A stretch of DNA of 39,850 nt from Sedimenticola sp. (GCA_027030425.1 JALVEW010000056.1:1-39850); one strand, 5' to 3'. Counted from the stretch's first letter, positions 27,532 through 37,407 are shown. The notes: generated from the sequence alone by a model not told the origin. Numbers and translations are program-made.

Positions 27532-28152
27532 TCAGGATTTATACCCGGTTGCCACCATGTACACTTCGCGGCTTTTCGGCCGGGAAGATTTCGGCTTGCG
27601 CACCACCACCCGGCTGAAACTGCCGCGGGCATCCCTGATATAGTCGTCAAAGCCCTCGCCCTGGAACAGCTTGGTGACGAAAGCCCCGCCCGGCTTCAGG
27701 GTGGTTCTGGCGAAATCCAGCGCCAGTTCGGCAAGGTACATGGCCCGCGGCTGATCCACCGCCCGTACCCCGCTGGCATTGGGCGCGATGTCGGAAATTA
27801 CCAGATCCACGGCGCGTCCCTCCAGCAGATTTATCAATTGATCCATGACCTCCTGTTCGCGAAAGTCCCCCTGCAGAAAATCCACGCCGGGAATCCCGTC
27901 CATGTCCAGGATGTCCATGGCCAGCACCCTGCCCTTGCCACCCACAATGGAGGCCGCCACCTGGCTCCAGCCACCAGGAGCCGCGCCAAGGTCAACCACC
28001 ACCTGGCCCGGCCTGAGCACTTTGTCCTTGTCCTGGATCTCCAACAGCTTGTAGCTGGCCCGGGAGCGGTAGCCCTCGCGTTTGGCCCGCTGCACGTATT
28101 CGTCATTCACATGACGCTGCATCCAGACATGACTGCTCTTGGAACGTCCCAC
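27532..28152 (-). CDS. rlmE: 23S rRNA (uridine-2'-O-)-methyltransferase RlmE
   Basis: The 206-residue protein matches RlmE/Fts[26 protein letters not shown], the SAM-binding [37 protein letters not shown] and the C-terminal [17 protein letters not shown]...[22 protein letters not shown]. It methylates U2552 of 23S rRNA in late 50S assembly. I start at GTG 28152, which gives the usual length (E. coli 209); a longer frame from 28260 runs through the shared promoter region with yhbY. In many gammaproteobacteria it is followed directly by ftsH; here a repeat lies between. Confidence 0.95.
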   Translation of the reverse strand: MGRSKSSHVWMQRHVNDEYVQRAKREGYRSRASYKLLEIQDKDKVLRPGQVVVDLGAAPGGWSQVAASIVGGKGRVLAMDILDMDGIPGVDFLQGDFREQEVMDQLINLLEGRAVDLVISDIAPNASGVRAVDQPRAMYLAELALDFARTTLKPGGAFVTKLFQGEGFDDYIRDARGSFSRVVVRKPKSSRPKSREVYMVATGYKS

Positions 28153-28186
28153 GCTAGTATTGCCGCCTGACAGGTGAAAGCAGTTG

Positions 28187-28192
28187 ATTATA
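28187..28192 (-). promoter_or_regulatory. Likely -10 box of rlmE
   Basis: A perfect TATAAT lies 35-40 bases before the rlmE start on the minus strand, in the 133-bp divergent gap to yhbY. An upstream TTGATA is 20 bp away, too far for an ideal -35. A TAGAAT at 28239-28244 could be the corresponding yhbY box. Confidence 0.5.
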
Positions 28193-28285
28193 CCGGCTTT
28201 TTCCTGAAAAAATATCAATACAGCGGCTCCGGAAAGAGTAGAATGCCGCCATTCGTTCACAGTTCATTCTTCCTGGAGTCACCTG

Positions 28286-28579
28286 GTGTCCCTGTCCAAC
28301 CCCCAGATCCGCCACCTGCGCAGCATGGCGCATAGCCTCAAGCCCGTGGTCATGATCGGCCAGCATGGTCTTCGCGATTCCGTGCTGGAAGAAATCGGCA
28401 TCGCCCTGGATTTCCACGAACTCATCAAAATCAAGGTCAGCGCCGGCGACCGGGATGAACGTGATGAGATCATTGGCAACATTATCGGCGAAACTGGCGC
28501 GGAACTCATACAACGTATCGGCAACATGGCGGTAATCTTCAGGAGAAATCCCAAGAAACCGAAAATCGTCCTGCCCTGA
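28286..28579 (+). CDS. yhbY: Ribosome assembly RNA-binding protein YhbY
   Basis: The 97-residue protein is a single CRM domain: IRHLRSMAHSLKPVVMIGQHGLRDSVLEEIGIALDFHELIKIKV and the terminal GNMAVIFRRNPKKPKI. YhbY associates with pre-50S particles. GTG 28286 has GGAG eight bases upstream and gives the family N-terminus. It stands divergent from rlmE as in E. coli, so both 50S-assembly genes share one control region. It converges with the TraB-like gene with only ten bases between stops. Confidence 0.95.
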   Translation: MSLSNPQIRHLRSMAHSLKPVVMIGQHGLRDSVLEEIGIALDFHELIKIKVSAGDRDERDEIIGNIIGETGAELIQRIGNMAVIFRRNPKKPKIVLP

Positions 28580-28589
28580 TCCGAACGAG

Positions 28590-29531
28590 TCAGCGCAGAT
28601 TCCAGGCATCCAGCCAGGCAATCTTCACCGGCTTCAAGCCAAGTTCTTTCTCGAGCAGTTCCTGTATGCCCGCCAGGTGGGCCGCGCCATAGAAGATGGC
28701 GATGCGGCGGTGTCCCTTGCGGATTTCCTCACGCAATACCTGCACCGCCTTGCGGTTACGCTCCGTCAACAGTGTACTGCCATTCTTCCCTTCCATGGCC
28801 CGCTGCATGGCGTTCATATCCGCCATTTCACTGGCAAACCAGATCTTGAGCGCTTTGTTGGAATCTCCGGACAATAGATTGCGAAACAGCATCATCTGAT
28901 TGCGTATGGCAGCGGCAGAATGCTGCCTACCCATGCCAGCCAACCAGGCCTTGCCAATCATTCCGCTGATGCTTTCGTTACGCTTTTCCATGCTGGCGCG
29001 AAACTCATCGGGAGACAGGTCGGCATGAACCAGGTTGGGCAAGTGATAGTCCACGTCTTCCAGTTGCAGGCCCAACCCCAGAATCTTGCGCATGCCGTGC
29101 TGCATGCCGCCGATGATGCTGCGGTTCTTTCCCCCGCCCCGGGGGATGCGCGTACCCTTGGGCGCCACCAACTCGTAGAGCACCACGTCGTATTGCCTGA
29201 ACAGGCCGTTGATCCGCTGGTAATAGGCGTGCTCGCCGATATGTACGGCACCAATCAAATCCACGTAATCGATATCCGGGCCGCCCTCCCCCGGCACCAT
29301 GCGCATGATAGCGGTCTGCAAGGCGAGGGGGTTCCCCTGACCGTCTTTTTTCAGACGCGCATATTCAACAGCTCCGGAATCTCCAGCGGAAAAATCCTGG
29401 AATGCCAGGGAAACATCCAGGCTTGGAAGGGAAACGCGCTCCGCCCGCGATGCCGCGCTGGCTATGGCCAGGCCGGCACTCAACGCCAGCAGCAGGACCA
29501 ACCCGCGGCAGATTCGCCAGGCGTCCGGCAT
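28590..29531 (-). CDS. TraB/GumN (TIKI-like) family protein, exported
   Basis: The 313-residue product has a signal sequence (ICRGLVLLLALSAGLAIASAAS). The mature part shows the TraB/GumN superfamily signatures DLIGAVHIGEHAYYQ, VVLYELV, and near the C-terminus RRIAIFYGAAHLAGIQ; the two GxxH histidines and the Glu are the presumed metal-binding residues of this putative metalloprotease fold. The biological role in bacteria is unknown. ATG 29531 lies right at the greA stop; a TTG 30 bases upstream would overlap greA and has its purine-rich site too close, so I prefer the ATG. It is probably the last gene of the carAB-greA transcript. Confidence 0.85.
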   Translation of the reverse strand: MPDAWRICRGLVLLLALSAGLAIASAASRAERVSLPSLDVSLAFQDFSAGDSGAVEYARLKKDGQGNPLALQTAIMRMVPGEGGPDIDYVDLIGAVHIGEHAYYQRINGLFRQYDVVLYELVAPKGTRIPRGGGKNRSIIGGMQHGMRKILGLGLQLEDVDYHLPNLVHADLSPDEFRASMEKRNESISGMIGKAWLAGMGRQHSAAAIRNQMMLFRNLLSGDSNKALKIWFASEMADMNAMQRAMEGKNGSTLLTERNRKAVQVLREEIRKGHRRIAIFYGAAHLAGIQELLEKELGLKPVKIAWLDAWNLR

Positions 29532-29532
29532 T

Positions 29533-30012
29533 TCAGACGTAGCGGACTTCGAGGATTTCAAACTCCCTCATGCCGCCGGGAACCTGTATTTGCACCTCGT
29601 CCCCCTCGGCCTTGCCGATGAGGGCACGGGCAATGGGAGAGGTCACGGAAATGCGCGAATGGCGGATATCCGCTTCATCCTCGCCAACAATCTGGTAGCT
29701 GTGTTCCTCGTCCGTCTCCAGGTCCAACACGTCCACGGTGGCGCCAAACACCACCTTGCCACCTGCATTTAGCTTGGTCACGTCGATGATCTGGGCATTG
29801 GAGAGCTTGGCCTCGATATCCTTGATGCGTCCCTCGATGAAGCTCTGCTGTTCCCGAGCGGCATGATACTCGGCATTCTCCTTGAGGTCGCCATGGGCAC
29901 GGGCCTCTGCAATGGCGGCAATGACCTTGGGTCGCGCCACGGTCTTCAGTTCATTCAGTTCCTGGCGCAGGGCTTCCGCGCCCCTTACGGTCATGGGTGT
30001 CTTGTTACTCAT
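29533..30012 (-). CDS. greA: Transcription elongation factor GreA
   Basis: The 159-residue protein has the N-terminal coiled coil with [38 protein letters not shown], whose DLKENAEY tip carries the acidic residues that enter the RNA polymerase secondary channel, and the C-terminal FKBP-like domain ([31 protein letters not shown]). It stimulates transcript cleavage by backtracked polymerase. The position behind carB (41 bases) is the common carA-carB-greA order. Confidence 0.97.
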   Translation of the reverse strand: MSNKTPMTVRGAEALRQELNELKTVARPKVIAAIAEARAHGDLKENAEYHAAREQQSFIEGRIKDIEAKLSNAQIIDVTKLNAGGKVVFGATVDVLDLETDEEHSYQIVGEDEADIRHSRISVTSPIARALIGKAEGDEVQIQVPGGMREFEILEVRYV

Positions 30013-30053
30013 GATGGCTATTCGATGCTCTCACGGTCTTGTTTTCGACTTGT

Positions 30054-33000
30054 TCAACCCGCGTGCAGTTCCTGCAGGCTGGTGACTATGGGTTCATCCT
30101 TGTGCTGTATGGCCATGACGATGGCCTCCCCCCCGGACATGGTGGTGGTATAGCTGATCTTGTGCTGCAGGGCGGAACGGCGGATGGAGGCCGAATCGAT
30201 CATGGCCTGCTTGCCTTCCGTGGTGTTGATGATCAGGTCGAAATCGTCGTTTTTTATCATGTCCACGATATGCGGCCGCCCTTCCATGACCTTGTTCACC
30301 CGGGTACAGGGCACGCCGGTGGACAACACGGCGTCACAGGTACCGCCGGTGGCATAGAGTTCGAAACCCAGGTCCACCAGATCCCGGGCCACCAGCTTGA
30401 TACGCTCCTTGTCCGCATCGCGCACGGACAGCAGGGCCTTGCCACTGGTGGGCAGCTTGATGCTGCCGCCCTCGCTGGCCTTGCCATAGGCCTCGCCGAA
30501 GGTGCGGCCCACGCCCATGACCTCGCCGGTGGATTTCATCTCCGGGCCGAGCACGGTATCCACGCCGGGAAACTTGACGAAAGGAAACACGGCTTCCTTG
30601 ACGAAATAATGGTCGGGGATGATCTCCCTCGTGGCTCCCTGTTCTTCCAGGGTCTTACCCGCCATGCAGCGTGCCGCGATCTTGGCCAGAGGCCGACCGA
30701 TGGCCTTGGATACAAAAGGAACGGTACGCGAGGCCCGCGGGTTTACCTCAAGGATGTAGATGTCGTTGTCCTTGATGGCAAACTGGGTGTTCATCAGCCC
30801 CACCACACCCAGCTCCAGGGCCATGTCGCGAATGTGGTGGCGCATGCGATCCTGGATCTCCTGGCTCAGGGTGTAGGGCGGCAGGGAGCAGGCGGAATCG
30901 CCAGAATGCACGCCGGCTTCCTCGATATGCTCCATAATGCCACCGATGAGCACGTCCCTGCCGTCACAGATGGCGTCCACGTCCACCTCAATGGCATCGT
31001 TGAGGAAACGATCCAGCAGCACCGGCGAATCATTGGAAACGCTCACCGCCTCGCGCATGTAGCGGGTCAGGTCTTCCTCGTTATAGACGATCTCCATGGC
31101 CCGGCCGCCCAGCACATAGGAGGGCCGCACTACCAGGGGATAGCCGATTTCCTCGGCCAGCTGCACCGCCTTTTCCGGGTCCGTGGCCGTGCGGTTGGGA
31201 GGCTGGAGTATCCCCAGCTTTTCGATCATCTGCTGGAAACGCTCGCGGTCTTCCGCGGCATCGATGGAATCCGGGCTGGTGCCGATGATGGGCGCGCCGG
31301 CCTTCTCCAGGTCCTGGGCCAGCTTCAGAGGCGTTTGGCCGCCATACTGCACGATGACTCCCGAAGGATTCTCCTTGTGAATGATCTCCAGCACGTCTTC
31401 CAGGGTCAGGGGCTCGAAATACAGGCGGTCGGAGGTGTCATAGTCCGTGGACACGGTTTCCGGGTTGCAATTCACCATGATGGTCTCGTACCCGTCCTCG
31501 CGCATGGCGAAGGCCGCGTGTACACAACAGTAATCGAATTCTATGCCCTGACCGATACGGTTGGGGCCGCCCCCCAGCACCATGATCTTGTTATTGTCCG
31601 TGGGCCGCGCCTCGCATTCCTCCTCGTAGGTGGAATACATGTAGGCGGTGCTGGACGCAAATTCCGCCGCGCAGGTGTCTACCCGTTTGTACACGGGACG
31701 CACACCCAGCTTGTAACGCAGCTTGCGGATCTTGCCTTCCTTCTTGCCCAGCAGATCCGCCAGACGCTTGTCGGAAAAGCCCTTGCGCTTGAGCTGCCGC
31801 AGGCGGTCTGCATCCAGGGCGTCCAGGCCTTCTTCCACTACTCGGGCCTCCTCACGGACGATATCCTCGATCTGCACCAGGAACCAGGGGTCGATACCTG
31901 TGGCCTGCTGTATCTCTTCCAGGCTCATGCCATCACGGAAGGCATCCGCCACGTACCAGAGACGGTCCCCCCGGGGCTGGCGAATCTCTGCCAGGATGGT
32001 CTCCCGGGCATCATCGGCGGAAAGATCCACCACGGGATCGAAGCCGGCCTTGCCCGTCTCCAGACCCCGCAGGGCTTTCTGCAGGGATTCCTGCAGGGTG
32101 CGGCCGATGGCCATGACCTCGCCCACGGATTTCATCTGGGTGGTGAGGCGGTCGTCCGCCTGCGGGAATTTCTCGAAGGCGAAACGGGGCACCTTGGTGA
32201 CCACGTAGTCGATGCTGGGCTCAAAGGAAGCCGGGGTCACGCCGCCGGTGATCTCATTGCGCAGTTCGTCCAGGGTGTAGCCCACAGCCAGCTTGGCCGC
32301 CACCTTGGCAATGGGAAAGCCAGTGGCCTTGGAGGCAAGCGCCGAAGAACGGGAAACCCGGGGATTCATCTCGATGATGATCATGCGCCCGTTCTCGGGG
32401 TTGATGGCGAACTGCACGTTGGAACCGCCGGTGTCCACGCCGATCTCCCGCAGCACCGCCAGGGAGGCGTCCCGCATGATCTGGTATTCCTTGTCCGTCA
32501 GGGTCTGGGCCGGCGCCACGGTGATGGAGTCGCCGGTGTGCACCCCCATGGGGTCCAGGTTCTCGATGGAGCAGACGATGATACAGTTGTCCTTGTGATC
32601 CCGCACCACCTCCATCTCGTATTCCTTCCAGCCAAGGATGGATTCCTCGATGAGCAGCTCATTGGTGGGTGACAGATCCAGGCCGCGCTGGCAGATCTCT
32701 TCGAATTCCTCGCGGTTGTAGGCGATGCCGCCACCGGAACCACCCATGGTGAAGGAAGGCCGGATGATGGTGGGGAAACCCACCTGCACCTGCACCTGCA
32801 GGGCTTCTTCCATGGAATGGGCCACAGCGGATTTTGGCATGTCCAGGCCGATCTTCTGCATGGCCTTACGGAACAGATCGCGGTCCTCAGCCTTGTCGAT
32901 GGCTTCCCGGGAGGCGCCGATCATTTCCACGCCAAACTTCTCCAGCACGCCTTCGCGCACCAGGTCCAGGGCGCAGTTCAGGGCCGTCTGGCCGCCCATG

Positions 33001-33266
33001 GTGGGCAGCAGGGCGTCCGGCCGCTCTTTCTCGATGATGCGCGCCACGGTCTGCCAGGTAATGGGCTCGATATACACCACGTCCGCCGTTTCCGGGTCGG
33101 TCATGATGGTGGCGGGGTTGGAGTTCACCAACACCACCTTGTAGCCTTCCTCGCGCAAGGCCTTGCAGGCCTGGGCGCCGGAATAGTCGAACTCGCAGGC
33201 CTGGCCAATGATGATGGGGCCGGCGCCGATGATGAGAATGGTCTGGATATCTGTTCTTTTTGGCAT
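30054..33266 (-). CDS. carB: Carbamoyl-phosphate synthase large subunit
   Basis: The 1070-residue protein has the full duplicated ATP-grasp architecture: [37 protein letters not shown] at the start, the first synthetase domain with [15 protein letters not shown], the oligomerisation region, a second repeat ([48 protein letters not shown]), and the C-terminal allosteric MGS-like domain ([29 protein letters not shown]). It uses ammonia from CarA, bicarbonate and two ATP to make carbamoyl phosphate for arginine and pyrimidines. Length is normal. It follows carA by 36 bases. Confidence 0.98.
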   Translation of the reverse strand: MPKRTDIQTILIIGAGPIIIGQACEFDYSGAQACKALREEGYKVVLVNSNPATIMTDPETADVVYIEPITWQTVARIIEKERPDALLPTMGGQTALNCALDLVREGVLEKFGVEMIGASREAIDKAEDRDLFRKAMQKIGLDMPKSAVAHSMEEALQVQVQVGFPTIIRPSFTMGGSGGGIAYNREEFEEICQRGLDLSPTNELLIEESILGWKEYEMEVVRDHKDNCIIVCSIENLDPMGVHTGDSITVAPAQTLTDKEYQIMRDASLAVLREIGVDTGGSNVQFAINPENGRMIIIEMNPRVSRSSALASKATGFPIAKVAAKLAVGYTLDELRNEITGGVTPASFEPSIDYVVTKVPRFAFEKFPQADDRLTTQMKSVGEVMAIGRTLQESLQKALRGLETGKAGFDPVVDLSADDARETILAEIRQPRGDRLWYVADAFRDGMSLEEIQQATGIDPWFLVQIEDIVREEARVVEEGLDALDADRLRQLKRKGFSDKRLADLLGKKEGKIRKLRYKLGVRPVYKRVDTCAAEFASSTAYMYSTYEEECEARPTDNNKIMVLGGGPNRIGQGIEFDYCCVHAAFAMREDGYETIMVNCNPETVSTDYDTSDRLYFEPLTLEDVLEIIHKENPSGVIVQYGGQTPLKLAQDLEKAGAPIIGTSPDSIDAAEDRERFQQMIEKLGILQPPNRTATDPEKAVQLAEEIGYPLVVRPSYVLGGRAMEIVYNEEDLTRYMREAVSVSNDSPVLLDRFLNDAIEVDVDAICDGRDVLIGGIMEHIEEAGVHSGDSACSLPPYTLSQEIQDRMRHHIRDMALELGVVGLMNTQFAIKDNDIYILEVNPRASRTVPFVSKAIGRPLAKIAARCMAGKTLEEQGATREIIPDHYFVKEAVFPFVKFPGVDTVLGPEMKSTGEVMGVGRTFGEAYGKASEGGSIKLPTSGKALLSVRDADKERIKLVARDLVDLGFELYATGGTCDAVLSTGVPCTRVNKVMEGRPHIVDMIKNDDFDLIINTTEGKQAMIDSASIRRSALQHKISYTTTMSGGEAIVMAIQHKDEPIVTSLQELHAG

Positions 33267-33302
33267 CTTGTCTCAGTCTGCGCGAGTGTGATGGAACGGC
33301 GG

Positions 33303-34439
33303 TCAGGCCTCGCGGGCTTTCATCAGTTCGATGAAATGATCGAAAACCGGCGCCACATCATGGGGGCCGGGGCTGGCTTCCGGGTGACCCTGGAATCCAA
33401 AAGCGGGCTTGTCGGTGCGATGGATGCCCTGCAGGGAGCCATCGAACAGGGACTTGTGGGTCGCCTTGAGATTTTCCGGCAGGCTTTCCTCATCCACGGC
33501 AAAGCCATGGTTCTGGCTGGAGATCATCACCGTGCCCTTTTCCAGGTCCTGCACCGGGTGGTTGGCGCCATGGTGACCAAATTTCATCTTCACCGTGCGC
33601 GCGCCGCTGGCCAGGCCCAGAAGCTGGTGGCCCAGGCAGATGCCGAAAGTGGGCACGTCCTGCTCCAGCACTTCCCGGATGGCATCGATGGCGTAGTCAC
33701 AGGGCTCGGGGTCACCAGGGCCGTTGGACAGGAACACCCCGTCAGGGTTCATGGCCAGCACTTCGCTGGCGGGCGTCTGGGCAGGCACCACGGTGATGCG
33801 GCAGCCGCGGTCACGCAGCATGCGCAGGATGTTGGTCTTGATGCCGAAGTCATAGGCCACCACGTGAAAATCATGGTCCCGGTCTTCCCGCACCTGGTGC
33901 CCTTCTCCCAGCTTCCAGGTACCCTCTTTCCATTCGTAGGGCGCATCGACCGTGACCTCCCTGGCCAGATCCATGCCCTTGAGGCCGGGGAAGGTTTCCG
34001 CCGCCGCCCGGGCCACGACTTCATCCAGATGGGAACCGGCCTGGATGCAGCCCGCCTGGGCGCCCTTCTCTCGCAGGATGCGCGTCAGTTTACGGGTATC
34101 AATATCGGCAATGGCCACCACGCCGTTTTCCTTCAGGTACTGGTCCAGAGGCTGCTCACAGCGCCAGTTGCTGGCCACCAGGGGAAGATCACGAATCACC
34201 AGTCCGGCGGCGTGCACGGCGCTGGACTCCCGGTCCTCACTGTTTACCCCGGTGTTGCCGATATGGGGATAGGTCAGGGTCACGATCTGCCGCAGGTAGG
34301 AAGGATCGGTAAGAATCTCCTGGTAGCCGGTCATGGCGGTATTGAAAACCACCTCGCCCACGGTCTGTCCTTCGGCACCAATGGAACGGCCGTGAAACAC
34401 CGTGCCATCTTCCAGTACCAGAATAGCTGAATCAGTCAT
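33303..34439 (-). CDS. carA: Carbamoyl-phosphate synthase small (glutaminase) subunit
   Basis: The 378-residue protein has the CarA-specific N-terminal domain (ALLVLEDGT-like start [17 protein letters not shown], then [19 protein letters not shown]) and a class I glutamine amidotransferase domain with Cys268 in FGICLGHQ, His352 and Glu354 in [12 protein letters not shown]. These match E. coli Cys269/His353/Glu355. It hydrolyses glutamine and channels ammonia to CarB. No good ribosome binding site precedes ATG 34439. A decayed repeat (34452-34523) lies just upstream, in the likely promoter region. Confidence 0.98.
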   Translation of the reverse strand: MTDSAILVLEDGTVFHGRSIGAEGQTVGEVVFNTAMTGYQEILTDPSYLRQIVTLTYPHIGNTGVNSEDRESSAVHAAGLVIRDLPLVASNWRCEQPLDQYLKENGVVAIADIDTRKLTRILREKGAQAGCIQAGSHLDEVVARAAAETFPGLKGMDLAREVTVDAPYEWKEGTWKLGEGHQVREDRDHDFHVVAYDFGIKTNILRMLRDRGCRITVVPAQTPASEVLAMNPDGVFLSNGPGDPEPCDYAIDAIREVLEQDVPTFGICLGHQLLGLASGARTVKMKFGHHGANHPVQDLEKGTVMISSQNHGFAVDEESLPENLKATHKSLFDGSLQGIHRTDKPAFGFQGHPEASPGPHDVAPVFDHFIELMKAREA

Positions 34440-34451
34440 TTACGCGCACAC

Positions 34452-34523
34452 AATAGGGGACCGACCCTGTCTGGAGCCGTCCACGAACGAACACAAGAAA
34501 CGAGATTGGGGCTCTGACCCCTG
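34452..34523. repeat. Decayed GGGG-type inverted repeat upstream of carA
   Basis: AGGGGACCGACCCTG near 34454 and GGGGCTCTGACCCC at 34508-34521 (itself a near palindrome) face each other loosely across about 40 bp. They look like a diverged relative of the family a arms (GGGGTCGGAGTC). Weak evidence. Confidence 0.35.
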
Positions 34524-34661
34524 TTGAGACAGAAATTTTACGGCAGATGCCCGGTACTGTCCATGGAAATCCGCGAGCAAAGAAACAGATTCAAGCCCAG
34601 GAACCGAACGCCGGTGGGAAATGCCCTCACCGGCGGTTCCCGGCTGCCTGAGAAGAGGTTC

Positions 34662-35099
34662 TCAGCCCAATCTGCCCCTGGCCCAGGACACGATGCCTCC
34701 GGCATCCAGGGCACCGGACATGCGATCCACCTCCTGACCGTTACGGAACAGGATCATGGTGGGAATGCTGCGTATGCCCAGCTGCCCGGCGAGCTGCTGG
34801 TACTGCTCGGTATTGAGCTTGAGGAGGCGCACATGAGGCTCCAGCTGACCGGCCGCTTGGGCAAAGGCCGGCGCCATCATCTTGCAGGGCCCGCACCAGG
34901 GCGCCCAGAAATCCACCAACACGGGAATATCACTGCGCTGAATCTGCTTCTGCAGCATGGCATCATCCACGTCGGCGGGATGTCCGTCGAACAGGGGGCG
35001 CTTACACTTCCCACATTTGGGATTCTGTCCCAGGCGGGCCGCGGGAATGCGGTTCACACCGCCACAGTGGCTGCACACGACATGCATGTTGTCTGACAT
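34662..35099 (-). CDS. trxC: Thioredoxin 2 (zinc-containing)
   Basis: The 145-residue protein has an N-terminal zinc ribbon with two CxxC pairs (Cys9/12 and Cys29/32) and a thioredoxin fold with active site WCGPC (Cys69, Cys72) and the cis-proline segment IRSIPTMILFRNG. This is the TrxC plan (E. coli 139 residues), an oxidative-stress thioredoxin reduced by TrxB. It is divergent from the cnoX-like gene; a 26-bp palindrome (35162-35187) lies in the 122-bp gap. Confidence 0.95.
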   Translation of the reverse strand: MSDNMHVVCSHCGGVNRIPAARLGQNPKCGKCKRPLFDGHPADVDDAMLQKQIQRSDIPVLVDFWAPWCGPCKMMAPAFAQAAGQLEPHVRLLKLNTEQYQQLAGQLGIRSIPTMILFRNGQEVDRMSGALDAGGIVSWARGRLG

Positions 35100-35161
35100 T
35101 TTTGCTTCTCCAGATTGTTTCCCCGGAAAATGGGGCGGGAAGTCTGGTTTTCAAGAGCTTG

Positions 35162-35187
35162 CATTTTGGTGTGTTCACCCCAAAATG
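35162..35187. promoter_or_regulatory. Palindrome between divergent trxC and cnoX
   Basis: CATTTTGGTGTG (35162-35173) faces CACCCCAAAATG (35176-35187), a 12-bp inverted repeat with one mismatch and a 2-base centre. The geometry suits a dimeric regulator serving both genes, or an RNA hairpin in the cnoX leader 34 bases before its ATG. Confidence 0.5.
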
Positions 35188-35221
35188 AGGTCCAGGATGT
35201 TAGCAACCGGGAATAAAACAC

Positions 35222-36082
35222 ATGAGCAATTCACCCTATATCATTGAGGTAACAGCAGAAAATTACCAGAGCGCCGTTATCGAGCAATCCAGGCAGGTTC
35301 CCGTGCTGGTGGATTTCTGGGCAAGCTGGTGCCAGCCCTGCCAGATGCTCATGCCCGTACTGGCGAAACTGGCCGACGACTACCAAGGCAAGTTCATCCT
35401 GGCCAAAATCAACACAGAAGAACAACAGGCCCTGGCCGCGCAGTTCGGCATCCGCAGCATTCCCACGGTGAAGCTGTTCAGAAACGGTGAACCCGTAGAC
35501 GAATTCGCCGGCGCCCTGCCCGAGGCCGAGATACGCAAGTTCCTGGACAAGCATATTCCCCGGGAATCTGACGCGCTGGTCGAGCAGGCCCAGCAACTGC
35601 TGTTGCAGGGCAATGCCGAGGGCGCTCTGGCGCTACTGGAACAGGCCAAGGCCTCCGACCCCGCCAACAGCAACATAGACCTCGCCCTGGCCCAGACACA
35701 TGCCGCCGCCGGTGATATCGCGAAAGCCGAGGAGATCCTGGCGCGGCTTCCCGCCGATCTCCGTGACAAGGCCGAAGTCCGGACACTGGAGGGACTGTTG
35801 TTTTTCGAGAGCCTGCTGGCAGGCGCCCCCACGCGGGAGGAGCTGGCCCGGCGCCTGGAGACAAACTCTGACGACGCCGAGGCCCGGTACCTTATGGCAG
35901 CCCATCATGCCGTGAACCAGCATTACGAAGAGGCCATGGATGAGCTGCTGCAGCTCATGAAGAAGAATCGCGACTACGGTGACGACGCGGCCAGAAAAGC
36001 CCTGCTGAAACTGTTCGACATCCTGGGCGACGACCCCCTGGTGCCGCGCTACCGCAGCCGGATGATGAGCCTGATTTACTGA
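35222..36082 (+). CDS. cnoX: Thioredoxin-fold/TPR co-chaperone CnoX (YbbN)
   Basis: The 286-residue protein has an N-terminal thioredoxin domain with the active site WCQPC (Cys37, Cys40) and IRSIPTVKLFRNG, then TPR-like helices (VEQAQQLLLQGNAEGALALLEQAKASDPANSNIDLALAQTHAAAGDIAKAEEIL and beyond). This is the CnoX/YbbN plan: a holdase that passes oxidised clients to GroEL or DnaK. E. coli CnoX lost its cysteine pair; this version keeps CxxC and could be redox-active like the Caulobacter protein. Its stop overlaps the trmO stop region by seven bases (convergent genes). Confidence 0.92.
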   Translation: MSNSPYIIEVTAENYQSAVIEQSRQVPVLVDFWASWCQPCQMLMPVLAKLADDYQGKFILAKINTEEQQALAAQFGIRSIPTVKLFRNGEPVDEFAGALPEAEIRKFLDKHIPRESDALVEQAQQLLLQGNAEGALALLEQAKASDPANSNIDLALAQTHAAAGDIAKAEEILARLPADLRDKAEVRTLEGLLFFESLLAGAPTREELARRLETNSDDAEARYLMAAHHAVNQHYEEAMDELLQLMKKNRDYGDDAARKALLKLFDILGDDPLVPRYRSRMMSLIY

Positions 36083-36813
36083 TTCTCCTGTCCCTGGTCC
36101 ACCACTTCGGTGACCAGGGCCAGCTCATTTTCCACCCTCCAGCGTACATCAAGTCCCGCGTATCGCATGCCCCAGGTGCGTTGCGTATCCTTGTTCTCTT
36201 TGTGATAGGCCGGACGGGGATCCAGGGCGATGAGTTCAACCAACTGAGCCGCCAGCCGTTCGCCATCCGGATGCCGGGCCAGCACCTGTTCCGCCGAAAG
36301 AGTAAAGCTGACCCGCAACCGCCTGTCCGGCGCTTCACCGGCAAAGCCTCCTACCGCCCCCTCCACTGAATCCACATAGGGAACATAAGGTTTGATATCG
36401 ACAATGGGAGTGCCATGGAGAAGGTCGGCGCCCCGCACATGCAGGCGCACCCGGCCATGGGTGATTTCAACATCAGCCAACTCCACCACGGACAAACCCA
36501 GATGATTGGGGCGAAAGGGTGAACGGGTGGCAAACACACCCTTGCTGACATTGCCCCCCAGGCGTGGCGGCCTTACCCTGCTTTTCCAACCCTGCTCCAG
36601 GCAGGCATGAAAGGCGAAAGTGAGCCAGAGATGACTGAAATCCTCCAGGCCCTCGAACATCTCTGGTGAATCGAAAGGCGGCAGCATGACCAGGGTTGCC
36701 GGCACCTTCACCAGCCCCGGCTGGCGGGGGATGCCAAATTTTTCATGGAACGGGCTATGTACGCGGCCGATCACCCGCAAGGTAAAATCTTCTGCAAGAG
36801 GGGTCACCACCAC
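36076..36813 (-). CDS. trmO: tRNA (N6-threonylcarbamoyladenosine(37)-N6)-methyltransferase TrmO
   Basis: The 245-residue protein matches TrmO (YaeB/TsaA family): IGRVHSPFHEKFGIPRQPGLV, FEGLEDFSHLWLTFAFH, and FATRSPFRPNHLGLSVVEL with the SAM-binding RSPFRPN, then GADLLHGTPIVDIKPYVPYVDS and a C-terminal domain with DPRPAYHKE. It methylates t6A37 in threonine tRNAs. The start is uncertain: GTG codons at 36813, 36810 and 36807 with AGG a few bases upstream, or TTG 36828; I show 36813. It converges with cnoX. Confidence 0.93.
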   Translation of the reverse strand: MVVTPLAEDFTLRVIGRVHSPFHEKFGIPRQPGLVKVPATLVMLPPFDSPEMFEGLEDFSHLWLTFAFHACLEQGWKSRVRPPRLGGNVSKGVFATRSPFRPNHLGLSVVELADVEITHGRVRLHVRGADLLHGTPIVDIKPYVPYVDSVEGAVGGFAGEAPDRRLRVSFTLSAEQVLARHPDGERLAAQLVELIALDPRPAYHKENKDTQRTWGMRYAGLDVRWRVENELALVTEVVDQGQENQ

Positions 36814-36891
36814 GCCATGCCTATCCAATCCGGTAGGCGAGCATTATGACAGGCCGGGACAGCAGAAAAAACCGCCCCGCAACGCACGAAG

Positions 36892-36924
36892 AACCCCGCA
36901 GCCGCCAGTTGCCGCGGGGTTTTC
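36892..36924. terminator. GC-rich hairpin with short T-run
   Basis: AACCCCGC (36892-36899) pairs with GCGGGGTT (36914-36921), followed on the plus strand by TTTTCC. No plus-strand gene ends nearby, so it may instead end the minus-strand transcript from 37233. Orientation unclear. Confidence 0.4.
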
Positions 36925-36934
36925 CTGATCTGTA

Positions 36935-36962
36935 GGAGGATGTCGCAAAGTCGACAGCCTCC
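36935..36962. repeat. Compact palindrome of the family c type
   Basis: GGAGGATGTCG (36935-36945) and CGACAGCCTCC (36952-36962) form an 11-bp inverted repeat with one mismatch and a 6-base loop. GGAGGATGTCG is identical to the left end of the element at 20762, so this looks like two element ends joined without a body. It lies 13 bases after the stop of the small secreted protein gene and may end its transcript. Confidence 0.55.
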
Positions 36963-36975
36963 CGTAGGGAAAAGC

Positions 36976-37233
36976 TCAGCCTTTCTTGCTGGAGGACTGC
37001 TTTAGCCGGGATGCCTGGCTTTTCTGACCCGGCAGCTTCCTGCAGTAACCACCAACCTTGACGCCGTCACTCCGCTTGTACGGCTTGACCCAACGACAGG
37101 CCGTGGACTGGGAACAGGCTTTCTGCTCCATTCCCTTGCAAATATTCCCTTCTTCTGCCAGGCCGGTCCCGGAGGTCAGGGACAGAAACAGCGCGGCGCT
37201 CAATGTTGAAATAGGCATGATCATCTTCTTCAT
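36976..37233 (-). CDS. Small secreted cysteine-containing protein of unknown function
   Basis: This 85-residue protein has a Sec signal (MKKMIMPISTLSAALFLSLTSGTGLA) and a mature part of about 59 residues with four cysteines in the order C-x6-C-x5-C-x16-C (CKGMEQKACSQSTACRW and GGYCRK). The tail is rich in Lys and Ser. A GGGAG seven bases before ATG 37233 and the signal peptide make it a convincing gene. I do not recognise the family with certainty; the four cysteines suggest two disulfides in the periplasm or outside. It stands alone between trmO and a repeat-rich gap. Confidence 0.72.
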   Translation of the reverse strand: MKKMIMPISTLSAALFLSLTSGTGLAEEGNICKGMEQKACSQSTACRWVKPYKRSDGVKVGGYCRKLPGQKSQASRLKQSSSKKG

Positions 37234-37374
37234 GTTGAAACTCCCTGTAAGTATATGATTAATCTGCGGATATCCGTTTTCCGCAGGGCAAGTTTAGGCG
37301 CGCTGATCGAGGCTGTATGTAGGAAATATCCTACGTTCCCATAGGGATATTCTGGAATCTTAATTGACCCGACG

Positions 37375-37407
37375 AAAAAACCCCGCAGGACCAGAGGTCA
37401 TGCGGGG
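37375..37407 (-). terminator. Rho-independent terminator
   Basis: On the minus strand CCCCGCATGACC pairs with GGTCCTGCGGGG (one mismatch, 3-base loop), followed by six T residues. The only gene upstream on that strand is the DUF1501 gene ending at 37807, 400 bases away. Confidence 0.65.

Noticed and set aside
30039-32672. Long open frame of 877 codons on the plus strand
   Set aside because: It is antisense to carB, whose product matches its family over the full length; GC-rich codon use leaves the opposite strand open. The translation is His/Gly-rich without any domain.
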